Positions 1 through 12,874 of a DNA stretch of 64,000 bases are shown here, one piece after another. The notes below the pieces were generated by a model, which made no database searches, was not told the DNA's origin, and saw nothing but the letters and a program-made list of their open reading frames with translations. The first letter of the stretch is position 1, and each line of letters opens with the position of its first letter. Both the position numbers and the translations under genes were made by a program. The DNA comes from Xanthostigma xanthostigma (taxonomy: Eukaryota; Arthropoda; Insecta; Raphidioptera; Raphidiidae), in assembly GCA_963575645.1 (NCBI GenBank), contig OY754464.1:61602948-61666947 (forward strand), given 5' to 3'.

Positions 1-20
1 TATCTCAAAAACAAGCAAAG

Positions 21-281
21 CTGTCAGAAACATGTATACAAATGTTGTAAAGGTTGAAATTCTGAGTAAAATGAGTATCCACGCTTTATATTTTTACTTA
101 ACTTTAAAACCACAATTCTAATTAAGTCAAGCGCCGTGACTCCAATTATTATAAATGTCGTTTTTCTCAGTTTTGAATGATTGAGGCCGAGGCGCTTGAT
201 TTAAGAATAAAGTGTGGGTACTCATTTTACTCAGAATTTCAATCTCTACAACATTTGAATAGACAATGTTTCTGATAGCGT
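21..281. repeat. Foldback element
   Basis: The arms CTGTCAGAAACATGTATAC... and ...GACAATGTTTCTGATAG are imperfect inverses over about 85 bp. They include TTCTGAGTAAAATGAGTA and its inverse at 220-240. The inner arms carry AAGTCAAGCGCC and GGCGCTTGATTT. Confidence 0.8.
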
Positions 282-886
282 TGGTGATTTTTTAGATATT
301 GTTATATTATTTTTTGAGTATAAAACTACAAAGCTCACCTAGCATGGGGGGAAAACTTAGTATGGTTATTTCAAACCTAAGCTGAAGGGATTAAAATTAT
401 TTCCAGCTTTCCTATAATTAATTCTGAATAAGGGTTGCTTCCACTCTTCTACCAGTGGCCTACATTATATAAAAAAACACAACTATAAAACCAATAAAAA
501 TTCTAGAATTAACATAGGTTTCCATTCCCCAGGTTCTAATTCGAGAACTCGTTAAGGTATCAGTTGAATTTTCCATTTATTATTATAAATAATAATAAAA
601 TAAAAGTTTGAAGTATTTGGCCTTTAAATTAAAAAAAATATATATGTTATTTTTTTTTAATACATTTTCATAAATAATGTTGAAAGATGAAAAGGACAAA
701 ACATTTTAAGCCGTACGTAATTAGGTAATTTATAAAATATCACGTGACCACAAAACGCGCCAAGAACTTAAGTAGTTTAAAAATGATTTCTAAATCAAAT
801 ATAATTTTTTTATGTAACGCTACTGACCTCAGATATTGCGCGTCTATAATTTATAATTCTACTTATATAAAAAAAAAATTGAAAGG

Positions 887-1466
887 AACTTCCCGCTATT
901 TTCGAGTTCAAAACGCTCAAAAATTGAAATATAGCAAGAAGCTTTTTTTTTAATTCTTCAAGTTTAAAAAAAAATACTTTCTTACAAATTTTTCGTTCAC
1001 GATATCTCTTGAACAAATGAACCGATTTTGATGCGATTTACGGCATTCGACGGTTTTTTAGGAGAAGAGCTGATTAGATTTTGGAATTAATTGGTTTAGT
1101 AGTTTAGAAAATATTGCAAAAAAACAAATTTCTGATAATTTTTGAAACCTTTGTATTTTTGAGATTTCTCAAAATCTATTGGTTCGACTCATTCCAAATT
1201 TTCAGGAAATCTGAGTTCAGCAATGTCACGACAGAAGCCGCAAACCGCGTTTCACCCGGACACTCCGTTCAAAAGTAATCATAGGTTTACATCCATACAC
1301 ACACACAGCCCTACGGACATCGTCGCCAAAATAGTCAGAATAGCTTCCTAGGACCTCAAAACACCGAGATCTAACGAAAACTCGATTTTCGAAAATCAAG
1401 GTGAAAACAATAACTTCCCGATTTTTTTTAAAGTAATCATTGTTTTTTTTTTATAGCGGGAAGTTA
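887..1466. repeat. Terminal-inverted-repeat element (AACTTCCCGCTAT ends)
   Basis: It begins AACTTCCCGCTATTTT and ends TATAGCGGGAAGTT. The interior holds motif stretches such as GAACCGATTTTGATGCG typical of dispersed arthropod repeats, but no transposase. Sequence just outside (GACCTCAG...GCGTCTATAATTTA, about 815-860) recurs at 48,490-48,528. Confidence 0.7.
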
Positions 1467-2088
1467 AAAATTCATTGAAAAACTTAATTGTGCTTAGGCT
1501 CAAATAACCTTGATTATTAGTGGTCTTTTATAAAAAATTAGTCACAGAAAACAAATAAAATTTTATACGATTTTTACGTCAGCGGCTGTGTTTCATTAAA
1601 AAATAATCAATTTTACTGCAAATAATATGACTGCCATTAAATTTTACTGAAAAAATCATTAAAAACCATAGATTAAAGTATACTTCAATCAATAATAAAA
1701 TCATATTTTAATCACTTTTGAAATTCTAATCAAGTTCAGATTCAAATTAATAAATAATTATTTTTTTATTTTTATGGACGATATGTTTCTCTCTTCTCGC
1801 CATTTCACATTCATCGCCGAAACCTGAAAGCTGACGTTGCGGGAACAGAGAGCAAATAAGAAACAATCTTTTTTAATATTTGGTAAGTTATCACTTGCAA
1901 TTTTAAGTATATATTGCCATTTTTCAGCAGTATTTTTCCCTAAACATATCGGAGAGTTTTGTTTAGTGTAATTACTGTTAAGATTCAAAATAAAGTATTT
2001 TAGCATATTTTATTGTTATACAAAAGTATAAAGGATGTTTGTGAAAAACAAAGTAGGATACGTTATTATAAAGTATGGTTGGCAACCC

Positions 2089-2165
2089 TACTTCCGTCCG
2101 AAAAAAAATATGAGCTACTCTCCATATCACGCCTAAAGAAGTTTTACTTCAATAATGATTCTCCT
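2089..2165 (-). repeat. Dispersed repeat family U, fragment
   Basis: ACTTCCGTCCGAAAAAAAAT and CGCCTAAAGAAGTTTTACTT recur in the three other copies at 13,180, 23,510 and 59,571. Confidence 0.7.
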
Positions 2166-3099
2166 TCTCTTTGATAAAGAAATATTGTCAGACGCTTTCC
2201 ACAACAAGAGTGCTATTATATTACGCAAGTATTGTGAACAAATGCTTAATCTCGATTATTTAAACCTTGCTGATTTTATTTTATTGCTTACACGAATATT
2301 AGCTCCGAAATTAGATACGCATAGTACATTGGCGGTCTTAAGGTGAAGTCCCCCATTTAGCAAGCATTATTTATTCGTCGTCCGCGGGATTAACCCAGCT
2401 TTAGAAAGTGGGGCGTTAGATGAGTCATAGGGCAATGCAATCTGTCTGCACTGAGGGGTAATATAATCTCATCCTCGATGGCTAGAGATGGGTGGTTACA
2501 CCAGTTTGGCCATTTTATAACTAGAATATGTTTGAGTACTTGCTATCTCCCAGCAAGCACGTATTGTTATAAAAATATCACACCTCTTGTGTATTTATTT
2601 ATTTAACTTATAAACCGGTCGTATATTTTTTAGTATAGTACATTATTACATAAACAGCCCAAATTATGATTTTGTTTGCGACGTCATTATTGCACTATAG
2701 ACGAGAACGGTTTGCCTATTGATATAACGGCAATTTCAAATTTAGATTGATTAGTCCCCTTATATCGATTGGAGGCCTCCCAATCGCTGTTGAACAAAAT
2801 CTTTAAATGAAAATAATTGTTTTTACTTTATAGTTCACATATAAGGGAATGTTTTTTTTGAGTTTTTATAAACTCAAATTTTAAATATAATCCTAAAACC
2901 AAACACTCTAATGACAATGTATATAAATAATTTATATATTTATAAATATTTGTATAAATTATTGTATTGTCATGGGTTTTTAATACATGTGCAAAATTTC
3001 AAATTATTCAGATGTTTGCAAGTGGGCGAAAATTAAATTAAAAGATTCCATTAATACATACCTACATACAAGTGAAGTTAAAAGTTAAAAAGATGTTGA

Positions 3100-3262
3100 A
3101 ATAGTATATTGTGCAACTTCCCGCACTAGTTGCACATGCTATTTTTTATTACGAATTAAATTAAATTAAAATTTTATTACGAATTAAAAAAAGAAATTAG
3201 AAGTTATAAAAATAGTTGGCAAAACCAAAAGTGCACATCCCGCAAGTTTTCCACTGTATGAT
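3100..3262. repeat. Dispersed repeat family S fragment
   Basis: It shares ATAGTATATTGTGCAACT and TTTTTTATTACGAATTAAA with 43,690-43,860. Its AAACCAAAAGTGCACATCCC end recurs inverted at 58,585-58,640. Confidence 0.7.
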
Positions 3263-3460
3263 AAAAAAATAACAATTAAAAAATATTTTTAATAAATTTA
3301 AAAAGATTTAAAAATTTAAAGAAATAAATTGAAAAAATTTTTTTTTTAAGTTTGCAAAAATAAAAAAAATTAAGAACTATACATAATATAATATATAATT
3401 AATATCAAGTGGAATAAAATAAAACAAAATAAAAAGAAAAAAAAAGAAAAAAAATATCAA

Positions 3461-3534
3461 TGGTTTCGTAAGGAATCGAACCCAGGACCTTGCCCTTGGC
3501 GATCCAACGGCATAACCATTGCGCCACGGCGGCC
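3461..3534 (-). pseudogene. tRNA-like sequence (SINE head or tRNA pseudogene)
   Basis: On the minus strand it has an A-box-like GTGGCGCAATGGTTATG and a B box, GGGTTCGATTCC, at the proper spacing. The would-be acceptor stem does not pair and no five-pair anticodon stem forms, so it is not a functional tRNA. It sits in a repeat-rich region beside an ACGT microsatellite. Confidence 0.6.
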
Positions 3535-3778
3535 TAATACGGAATTGGTGTTATCACGGTATACAAGTGTAGCACTTGTTTTATGGATTACACTATATTT
3601 ACAAATTGTTTTTAAACTTTTAGCTGTCAAAAATAATAAAAAATAAAACTGTTTATAAAAATTAAACTACTGAACACATTTTAGTGAATTTAAATAGGGT
3701 TCTGGTCTGATAGTAAACAAAGTGAATAAAATATAACCCAAGGCAATCCGACCAAAATTGCGATCTGTAGAGTCGTGA

Positions 3779-3835
3779 CGTACATACGTACGTACGTACA
3801 TACGTACGTACGTACATACGTACGTACATACGTAC
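3779..3835. repeat. (ACGT)n/(ACAT) microsatellite
   Basis: Alternating CGTACGTA and CATACGTA units run over 57 bp. Similar shorter runs occur at about 40,306-40,324. Confidence 0.95.
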
Positions 3836-4044
3836 AGACCAACCGACAACTGCTGTTTGTGATTTTCAATTACAATTTTAATAGTATTTATGAACTCAAA
3901 TTGATTTAAAAATGGTTCTATTGTATAGATTAGAATCTCCTCTTTTCAAAAAGCTTCAATTTGAATGGATTTCGTGTGAAATTAACTTAGATATAACTTC
4001 TTATATGAACGAAAGTCAGCTCTGACGCACAAAGCGATAATAAA

Positions 4045-4073
4045 GCACATACCGCTAGTTTAGCGGTATGTGC
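4045..4073. repeat. Perfect 13-bp hairpin
   Basis: GCACATACCGCTA and TAGCGGTATGTGC are exact inverses around a 3-nt loop. Confidence 0.9.
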
Positions 4074-4119
4074 AATTAAAATTAAATCATTAAACAGTTG
4101 ACAATTCAGTTAAAATTGT

Positions 4120-4290
4120 TATTGTATTGGTAACTATGGTAACGCTGAATTTGCGTGCGGCAAACAATAATTTGAGTGCGACAAATAAAGTTTCCGCACG
4201 CAAATGAAAATAGCTAGTTTTCAACCGTAAATAAGGCGTAAACCGTAAACATACCACTTTTCCCGCATGAGTAATAAAAAATAATGCATC
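4120..4290. repeat. Dispersed repeat family S, second segment
   Basis: It shares AATTTGCGTGCGGCAAACAA and TTTCCGCACGCAAA with 44,025-44,080. Confidence 0.7.
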
Positions 4291-4535
4291 GATTATTTAA
4301 AATAACTTTGAAATTATAAACGCAACAACAATTTTCCTCAGCATTTTTAGACATAATTTTGAACACAAGACGTTACCAATTTTTCAATTCAATTATATCA
4401 CTAAATATTTTTTATTTATTTAAAGGAAAATCTGTTTAGATTATCAATCGTCAATAAAAATATATGGTACTTTTAAATTGAATATGTATTCCCAAAGCAA
4501 GTACTTTATATTAATTACTTTTAGTATTTAGGTGT

Positions 4536-5009
4536 TAGTGACGTAACGAATATTCGCATTCGTCCCATATTTTTTCATATTCGCATTCACAAGATCCATG
4601 CGAATATTTACGAATATTAATATCAGAACAAATACCTACTACTTTTTATAAATGTGAAAATAATATTAAATAAGACAAAAAAAATATTTCTCAGCTTATC
4701 TAAAAGAAACGTTTTCTTTTTCCTTATCTTTTTTAAAAAATAGCTTACATTATTTGCAAGGTTATACTGTAATTATATATTTTATCAGCCTTTACTTTAA
4801 CATTAGATTATGAAGCTTTAGACTTAGTATTAATAATCAACCTAGTAATCAGACCCATTACAAATGTGTGCGTGCGCGGCCAACCAGTTGTGAAATTTTA
4901 ACCTTGGATAAATGACGCCAGATTTAAATACTGAATATTCGCATTCGCGAATATCGGCAACAGATATTCGAATTAATCTCTAAAAAATGACATTCGCTAC
5001 ATCACTAGT
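4536..5009. mobile_element. hAT-like element, TAGTGACGTAACGAAT family, copy 1
   Basis: The ends TAGTGACGTAACG and CGCTACATCACTA are imperfect inverted repeats. The interior is rich in CGAATATTCGCATTCG motifs. The flanking 8-mers TTAGGTGT and GTAGGTAT agree at six positions, consistent with an old hAT target duplication. It is related to 18,461-19,330. Confidence 0.65.
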
Positions 5010-6975
5010 AGGTATATAATTGTTTCAAATCATTTCCAGTTAAAAATGGGATATTTTCAAACCCGCCTCGACATTGACAGGTGTGTAGATCAGACAGTCA
5101 AATCAATCAGTTAGGACGTTTAATTCTATATATGTTTACATAAATATAAGATAGAGAACCACATTGATTCTGTTCTCCCTCAGGAAACCGCGATAGACCG
5201 ATCTGATCCGTCCTCCTAATGTGATTAGAGCTCTCTTCTCCGTTCGGATGATGCTGCAGGCACAGGGTGTGAGTAATGCGTGGCACCGTATGGTATGTTA
5301 TACACCTATCGAGGAGGTTATAAAACTGTGGGGAACGTATGAAGATGTGGGGAATGACACCGAAAAATAACAGAAGAAGCTCGCATGCGAAATTCTTACT
5401 GAAAATGTAGAAAAATAAATGACTTGTATCGTACAAAAAAACATTGAAATGTAATGCAATCTGCAACTGTTCATAAACTGGTATTATAGTTGTATATAGG
5501 TAGTGTTAGAATAGAGTCACAATGTTAATAAGGAAAATTAAAATGTATGACAAATACAATAATATTTATTGCTCCATATAAAGCACTTGTGATACAGTCA
5601 AATCTATTCGTGACCTTTGTGTCTCTTGTCTAGTTTTTGCTCATCATCTGAGACTACTCCCAGCTGCCTCGTCCCGATCCGATTGACTAATAAGACCTCA
5701 TGCGTTTTGATAAGCCCCAGATACGCTCACAATTACTACAGGGTGTTTTTTCTAACAATAGATAAAGATATAAGGATTGACAAAACACACTTCCACAATT
5801 TACATAAATTTCGATTAACAAAAACGCATAAAGAAAGGTAGTTTCAAAATAACGGTTTTAAGAAGACAACAGTGATTTGGCTAACAGGCACTATTACTAT
5901 TACATTAGTGAGTTAAAGTAATTACGATGTTGTAGATAATTACACTACTTGCTAATATTTCTGGAAGCTGAGTTATTATTCACATAAATTAACATCGGTG
6001 GAAACGGAATGTTTTTTTTTGTTTTCAATTTTGGTAGAGCTATTAATAAGATGTTGCGTCATCGAAGATGTCTGTTGAAATAATATACATACATACCAAA
6101 CTGCAGGACCTCTCGTAATCCAAGGATTATGTGAATACATTAAAAACAAAGTCTTATAAAAGAAAAATTTGGCAAAACTCCTCTTTTTTCTCGTAATTAA
6201 AAATCTTACACACTCACAATGAGATTGATTTTTCAACTTCCTAAACGACATCATTGCAATATTGGTGTGATAACTTTGAATTCTGCTTGATTTGGAAGCG
6301 TGGCTGTTATAGCAGAATTTGGCCGTAAACTGATTTTAAGTTTTATTTTATTATTTATTTTATGAAGTTATTTTAATTAGATAAAATTAAGCAAGTTTAA
6401 TTTTGTTAATAATTATATTTTAGAAAAATTGCACATTATGTTCTTTAAAATTATATTCTATATTACAAATCAAATTATAAACTTTTAGTTCTGTGATCAC
6501 GGTCTGTCTTCGCGTTTTACTTTTAATAATTAAATGGGTTTTAAATTAAAAAAAAAATAGTTTATTCGCGTATTTTAAATGTTCTTAAATGTGAAATTCT
6601 TATTTATTTTAACCAAAGTTTCTTGTATGGATGACTTAACAATTTTTACTTGGAAAATTAATTTTAAATTATTTTATTTTAACGTGATCGTTAAATGCAA
6701 TGACAGAACTCTGATTTTAAATTTTGAAAAAGCAAAGATTAATTATTTTATAGCAATGCCAGTTTATTATGCAATGCCTATATATTATATAAAATATCAA
6801 ATTTTATCAGGAAGAAAAAAATATGTATAGTACTGCTGGCATTGTTATTTGTTACATTGGTATCATTGTTGATTATACAATTATTGTATTTATTAATTTT
6901 AAGTTATCAATCTTATTCTTGTGTATGTGACATTGCTTCTCTATCTTATATACTCCTAGTATTTATAATATTGTA

Positions 6976-7396
6976 TTAAGAGTATTCGTCCCTGCAAATA
7001 CCCCCTGCACCCTTCACCTCAAATCTTTTCCCCTCGCCTAAAAACGGCTCGCGCTCTCCCGACGCTATTTTTAAAGCTAGAGTGTTCTGGTAAACGCCAA
7101 ATGAAAGACAAAGAATCAGACTACAGATCCTTCAGGCGAATTTTTTGAAAAACAGTTTCGCCTACGTGTGAAATATTACGTAACTTATTATTTTTTTCAA
7201 AAGATAAGTTTTTTCAAGATTTTTTTTTTAATTCGCCTGAAGGATCTGTAGTCTGATTCTTTGTCTTTCATTTGGCGTTTACCAGAACCCTCTAACTTTA
7301 AAAATAGCGTCGGGAGAGCGCGAACCGTTTTTAGGCCAGGGGAAAAGATTTGCGATGAAGGGTGCAGGGGGTGTTTGCAGGGACGAATACTCTTAA
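6976..7396. repeat. Foldback element with arms of about 165 bp
   Basis: The left arm 6,976-7,146 and right arm 7,229-7,396 are near-perfect inverses. Both include GAGTATTCGTCCCTGCAAA and GACTACAGATCCTTCAGGCG or their inverses. The open frames across the arms are by-products of the repeat. Confidence 0.92.
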
Positions 7397-8330
7397 AGTG
7401 GTGTGAAAAGTTAAAACATTTTTCCAACGTTATTACAATTATTGCTATAGATATTTTTATATGCTATTTACGATTGTACTTTTCTGGACGTTTATTGTTT
7501 ACGAGTTTTCGTTTTATGAGCGCGAGTTAGTAATAAATTATTTCGTTAAAGCCGGAACTATTTTTTATAATTACAAATGCAACCAACATATAAATATAAC
7601 TTTTCTACTAAAAATCCTAATTTTTCTGTTATATGTTATTTTTAGAAGTTACAATTTACACGCGACGCATTATGTTGATTGAAATAGCCATTTGACAATG
7701 TCAACATAAATTCAATTTTTGTGATGTTTATTGTCGAAAGCAGCTGTAGAAAAAAATAAAAGTCACCTTTTGTGTTCTTTTCTAACAATAAAGTGTAACA
7801 GTCTAAATAATACAATTTAATTTGTTGTACGAGATTTCGTCACCTGAAAAAGAATAAGAAAAAAAAATATATAGGCATCGGTTATAAAAAATACGCAAAA
7901 TTTATAACATAATATTTAATTTTGGCACTTAATTATTACACATAGTATATTACAACCTTACAGTTCATATGGATATGTTATTATTTACAATTATTACATA
8001 TAACAGTTTTTTTAAACTGATCAAATAGCCTTATATTTATTGAAGCGTTTGAAAATAAACAATTATAGTTAATGTACAGTTATCCTTAATAAATGAAAAG
8101 AGAGGAAATGTTCTACAATAGGCAGGAAGACGTATTGCACTGGATATGAAAAATCTATGTATCTAAACTTAACCGGGCGCGGATCCAGCCCTCAAAAAGG
8201 TTGTGGGCACGACCACCCAAAAATCGGCCAAGTGCGCCCAAAGTTTACAAAATGTATGACGCCCCGACCAAGATCTGTTACAGTGTATAGGTTCACACGG
8301 GCAAAGGCGCGGGACGAACACTAGTAAATT

Positions 8331-8424
8331 AATAAACCTGTAAAACTGTCACAAAAATTACAAAAGTAAATGACATTTACTTTTGTAATTTTCGTGAGCA
8401 AACAGACAGTTTTATAGGTTTATT
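8331..8424. repeat. Hairpin with arms of about 45 bp
   Basis: AATAAACCTGTAAAACTGTC pairs with GACAGTTTTATAGGTTTATT around the centre AAGTAAATGACATTTACTT. Confidence 0.88.
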
Positions 8425-8439
8425 AAACAAACAAACAAA

Positions 8440-8695
8440 CACATTGTGTTTGTTTGCACATCACAATATCACATCTAGACTTTCTACTAAACCGATTGTG
8501 ATGAAACTTTTACAGTTTGAAAGCATATCAGGTTTTAGATTTAATTAAAAGTACACATAAATAATTTTATGTTTTAGGGTTCAAGTTATCTCCATATTAA
8601 ATTTCGTCACAATCGGTCCAGCGGAGTGGCCATGAAAGCGTAACAGACAGACTGAGTTATTTTCGCGTTTATAATATTAGTATGGATATTAAATT
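8440..8695 (+). repeat. Probable 3' tail of a dispersed retroelement
   Basis: The string CACAATCGGTCCAGCGGAG, then GTAACAGACAGACTGAG and TTTATAATATTAGTATGGAT, is the kind of conserved 3' end seen in many insect non-LTR elements. No coding part remains. Confidence 0.45.
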
Positions 8696-8741
8696 GGTGT
8701 GGCCCTCAAAACGTTGTTATTTTACGATTTTTAGTGACTCT

Positions 8742-8880
8742 TTTTGAAGGAGGTTCAATTTTTTAAATTTTTTTACTTTTTGGTGGATTTGCAATATAAA
8801 GTTTGCACGTTATTAATCGCCTTCTTTTTTGAAATATTTACACATAAACTTTTCATGTCATAATGAATTAGTTTTAAGTT
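8742..8880 (+). repeat. Dispersed repeat (GAAGGAGGTTCAATTTTTT), copy 1
   Basis: TTTGAAGGAGGTTCAATT followed by a T-run, ACTTTTTGGTGG and TTTGCAATATA matches 42,072-42,140. Confidence 0.65.
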
Positions 8881-8952
8881 GCGCGTAATCCATCATTGAT
8901 TTAAGATAATTTTCGTATAAAATAAGTTATAACAAATAAATATACATACAGT

Positions 8953-9162
8953 ATATTGGAAGATTAGAGGATGAAACCTGGTGGCATAGGATCAATGAAT
9001 TAAGCAAATACTGAAGGTTTTTTTATTGCATTTTATTGTCTGATGTTTCGACAAACTTTATGCCATCTTCGTCAGACAATAAAATGCAATAAAAAAACCT
9101 TCAGTATTTGCTTAGTTCATTGATCCTATGCCACCAGGTTTCATCATCTAATCTTCCAATAT
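8953..9162. repeat. Foldback element with arms of about 90 bp
   Basis: ATATTGGAAGATTAGAGGATG and CATCATCTAATCTTCCAATAT are inverses. The arms also include TGGCATAGGATCAATGAATT and CTTCAGTATTTGC, and the short loop holds GTTTCGACAAACTTTATGCC. Confidence 0.9.
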
Positions 9163-9222
9163 TTAAGCAGGATTATCATCACTTTAAATTATTAGAGTTA
9201 TTTTTCACATACATACAGTATA

Positions 9223-10078
9223 TACAGGTGAGTCAGACCACCCGTATCAGTCGTTTTTTTCGAAAACGGTTAGTCGTAGAGAGTTGTCTCAAAAATCTGT
9301 ATTATAAAAGCCCTAATGAAGAATCGAATGGTGATATTTTTTCCCCCCGGAAAGGTCGGCTTCCCTGTTAGTTTGCTCCGGAATGTTCAGAACTCCGGAA
9401 TGTTAAATGGCACGATAGGTCGAAAGTGGTATTGTTGAAAAGATCTTTAAAAAATAAGCAAGTTTTGTAGGACATTTTTTTTTGTTACTGCCACTCCTGT
9501 TAAGTAATATTCGTTTGAAATTATTAAATTAACATGTAAGAATAGCAAACTTAATTTTAAAAGTTGGCATTTAAAATCTAGTTACCTAATTAAACAATGT
9601 CACAAATGTTCAAACTGTCTTCAATTTACTTCTAAACACTGCAGAGCTCTTCTAGATATGTTATGAGTACCTGGAAGTATTTTCCGACAAAAAAAAAACA
9701 ATTGCAAGTATTGAAAACTTATTGTGACATTGTTTAATTAGGTAACTAGATTTTAAATGCCGACTTTTTTGTTATTCTGACATGTTAATTTAATAATTTC
9801 AAACGAATATTATTTAACAGGGGTGGCAGTAACAAAAAAAAAGTCCTACAAAACTTGCTTATTTTTTAAAGATCTTTTCAACAATACCACTTTCGACCTA
9901 TCGTGCCATTTAACATTCCGGAGCAAACTAACAGGGAAGCCAACCTTTCCGGGAGGAAAAAATATCGCCATTCGATTCTTCATTAGGGCTTTTATGATAC
10001 AGATTTTTGACACAACTCTCTACGACTAACCGTTTTCGAAAAAAACGACTGATACGGGTGGTCTGACTCACCCTGTAT
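9223..10078. mobile_element. Long terminal-inverted-repeat element (ACAGGTGAGTCAGACC ends)
   Basis: The 856-bp element has ends TACAGGTGAGTCAGACCACC and GGTGGTCTGACTCACCCTGTA. The arms extend over about 380 bp each and include TTCGAAAACGGTTAGTCGTA and its inverse. No transposase is present, so it is non-autonomous. Confidence 0.88.
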
Positions 10079-10421
10079 GTATTTTCATGTGAGTGAAATT
10101 TGTGAGGAATCTATATTATAAATATAAAGAGAGAGTGTGAATTTTGTGAGTTTTTGTGTATGCGGAGGGTAATTTCCGGAACCATTGCATCTATTTGAAA
10201 AATTCTTTCATCACTAATTAGAATGAACCTTCAGGATAGACACAGGCTATATATTGTCGTGTTAAAATAAGAGCGCTTTTCGTGGAAAACAATTTTGCAA
10301 CGTAAGTCGACGAAAAACGGTGGCAATCTACAAACTCAGTCGAAACCGGACCGGGCCGCTATAAGTTATTAATAAATTAATTAATAAATAACACAATATT
10401 ATTGTTTTAAACCACATACCA

Positions 10422-10752
10422 TTGTCAAGCATGAACCTGCACGACCATTACAGCACGGAGCAAATAAATCTGTTCGCGAAAGTACATTAGACTAGCATAT
10501 TTCAGTCAGCAACCTGCAAGCATCAGCCAAAACAATGACGAACAGTCGGTCGCCGGAAATTTCTGTCTAGCCGTGCTGGATCAGTTTGTGTGTTAGTGAT
10601 GTGTCGTTTTCATTAATTAATTTGTATTGAAAAACTACTTGGAACAGCAAAATGTCCATCGCATTCGCACATTACGAAACCTGCACTAAAATTTTCTAGT
10701 TTGTGCTGGTTGCAGGTTTGTGCTGTGTTGTACAGATTTATATGCTTGACAA
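10422..10752 (+). mobile_element. MITE family T, copy 1
   Basis: The ends TTGTCAAGCATGAACCTGCA and GCTTGACAA form inverted termini, with GAAATTTCTGTCTAGCCGTG inside. The reverse complement of the whole element matches 13,927-14,244. Confidence 0.82.
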
Positions 10753-11867
10753 GTGTGCGCTGTCTTTCAATAATGAGAAGATTATCCACTTGTGAGCAAA
10801 CATAAATTAATTGACTATGAGTTTCTTCGGAGATATTTGTATCGAGTTATTTGCACTAATAATGAGTCGTAAAATAATGGTGGAGCTTTAGTGTCGACCG
10901 ACCTCCAACTTAACAAATAATTGTATACCTTATTGTTTTGAAGACAATTTTCTAAAGGTATACCTATAATTTAAAATTCTTCTTAAAAACGGTCAATTTT
11001 TGTTGTTAATGTTCTTATTGAAATATAATATGAGTTTTATGTTAACCAGGGAAAATAAGCGCAAAATATTATCATAACCATTGGGTATCCCTAACGTGAC
11101 CATTTATTTTTTTTTAAGAGCAGGACACCCTTAAATTGTTATTGTTTTAAAAATAAAAAACATGTTTGTAATATAGTTATGAAATGTGAAATAATCAAAA
11201 ATGTAAATAAGAACCATTTATTGTTTTCCTCAGAGTGGGACACCCTTCAATTATTGTTGTTAATTTAAATGACATATCAGCAGAGTATAAAGACCTTGGT
11301 AGTGAGACTGAATCAGGACCTGTCAAAACTGACTATAAGCAACGAATATAATATGCAAGCGATAAATGTAATTTATATATTATACTTTTTGTAAACTTTT
11401 TGCATTTTTGAATCTACCGTTTTTTTCTTATTCTACCGCTTTATTGCGGGCGATAAGACTTGCTTGCTGTTACGTTTTTGTTTTGTCAAAGCGGGACATT
11501 TTTACGTATTTTGGGGACAGCGGTAACACTTAGCTTAAAAGCGGGACGTATGGTCACGCTAGGTATGCCTAACTGCGTTGCTCAAATCTAACTTAAGAAA
11601 TAAATAACCATTGATTCTTTAAATAAATACTTCCATTCTGTTAAAATTATTGTAATCATATTCTTAAGTGGAAGAGCTCGTATTTTGTGTTTGAATAGCA
11701 CCCCCAAAAATATATCTCGATGGAATTATTAAACACTAAAATAAATAATGAAGAATCGCTTATAATCATCGCTGTTTTCCTACAGGTACATAATTTTGTC
11801 TGTTAGGTGAAACAATAATATTAGTTCATATTTTATGTTGTTATCGTTCCTCTTATGTGAATTTGAT

Positions 11868-12874
11868 AATAAATAATAACGGGAAATGGAACTTTATTCT
11901 GTACAATATATTTTTATTTTTATTGCCAACGTTTCGTCTTAACTTAAGACTTCCTCAGGGCTCTATAATTGACAGATAAAATACATGATTGATATAATAA
12001 GGAATTAAAATTTAAAATTAATAACATAATATTAAAAATCTGTATATTACCAAAATTGTAGATTATTGCACATTCGTCTTTCTCTGTAACCAGTCACTAT
12101 TATTTATTTTTGGAAAATCCATGGTTTTTTTATTTTTTTTTCTCACAAAATAATTTTAAAATTTTAAAATATTAAAAAACGTCTGAAAATTTAAAATGTC
12201 AAAAAACGTCTAAATTTTTTTTTTTTTTAAATGTCGAAATAATGTCATGTTCATTAAGTAAACATTATGTAACCTCATTTTCACTGCATGAGTTCATAGA
12301 CATACCAATTTTTTTGAACAACTCAAAATTATTTTCTACATTCTGTTTTTTTGTTCCGATCTTTTTGTAAAGATTCAATAAATTATTATAAGCAGCACTA
12401 AGCCGTTGTGTGTCAGTTCTGAAATTAACTGTATCATGTAGATATATTTGAATCATCTCGCTTATGTTCCTTTTATAATAATTCGATTCCACATCGAGTA
12501 TTGAAGTCTCTTCACAATTGAAATTATGATGATGTTCAAAATGATGGGTCACTAAAAAAAATTTTAGACGTTTTTTTAATATTTTAAAATTATTTTGTGA
12601 GAAAAAAAAATAAAAAAACATGGATTTTCCAAAAATAATTAATAGTGACTGGTTACAGAGAAAGACGAATGTGCAATAATCTACAATTTTGGTAATATAC
12701 AGATTTTTAATATTATGTTATTAATTTTAAATTTTAATTCCTTATTATATCAATCATGTATTTTATCTGTCAGTTATAGAGCCCTGAGGAAGTCTTAAGT
12801 TAAGACGAAACGTTGGCAATAAAAATAAAAATATATTGTACAGAATAAAGTTCCATTTCCCGTTATTATTTATT
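11868..12874. repeat. Foldback element of about 1 kb with arms of about 325 bp
   Basis: The left arm (11,868-12,193) and right arm (12,550-12,874) are near-exact inverses. They begin AATAATAACGGGAAATGG and contain AACGTTTCGTCTTAACTTAA. The 350-bp loop contains an open frame on the minus strand (12,265-12,621, 118 codons), half of which lies in AT-rich sequence of the arm. I recognise no protein family in it. Confidence 0.9.

Noticed and set aside
2155..2346. 63-codon plus-strand frame next to a family U fragment
   Set aside because: It is short, has no recognised motif and is not followed by a splice site in a meaningful phase.
5107..5466. 119-codon minus-strand frame in a GC-richer patch
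   Set aside because: No recognised domain; it might be a transposon scrap, but the sequence alone does not support a call.
7197..7530. Overlapping open frames on both strands
   Set aside because: They fall in the arms of a foldback element and mirror each other, so the openness comes from the repeat.
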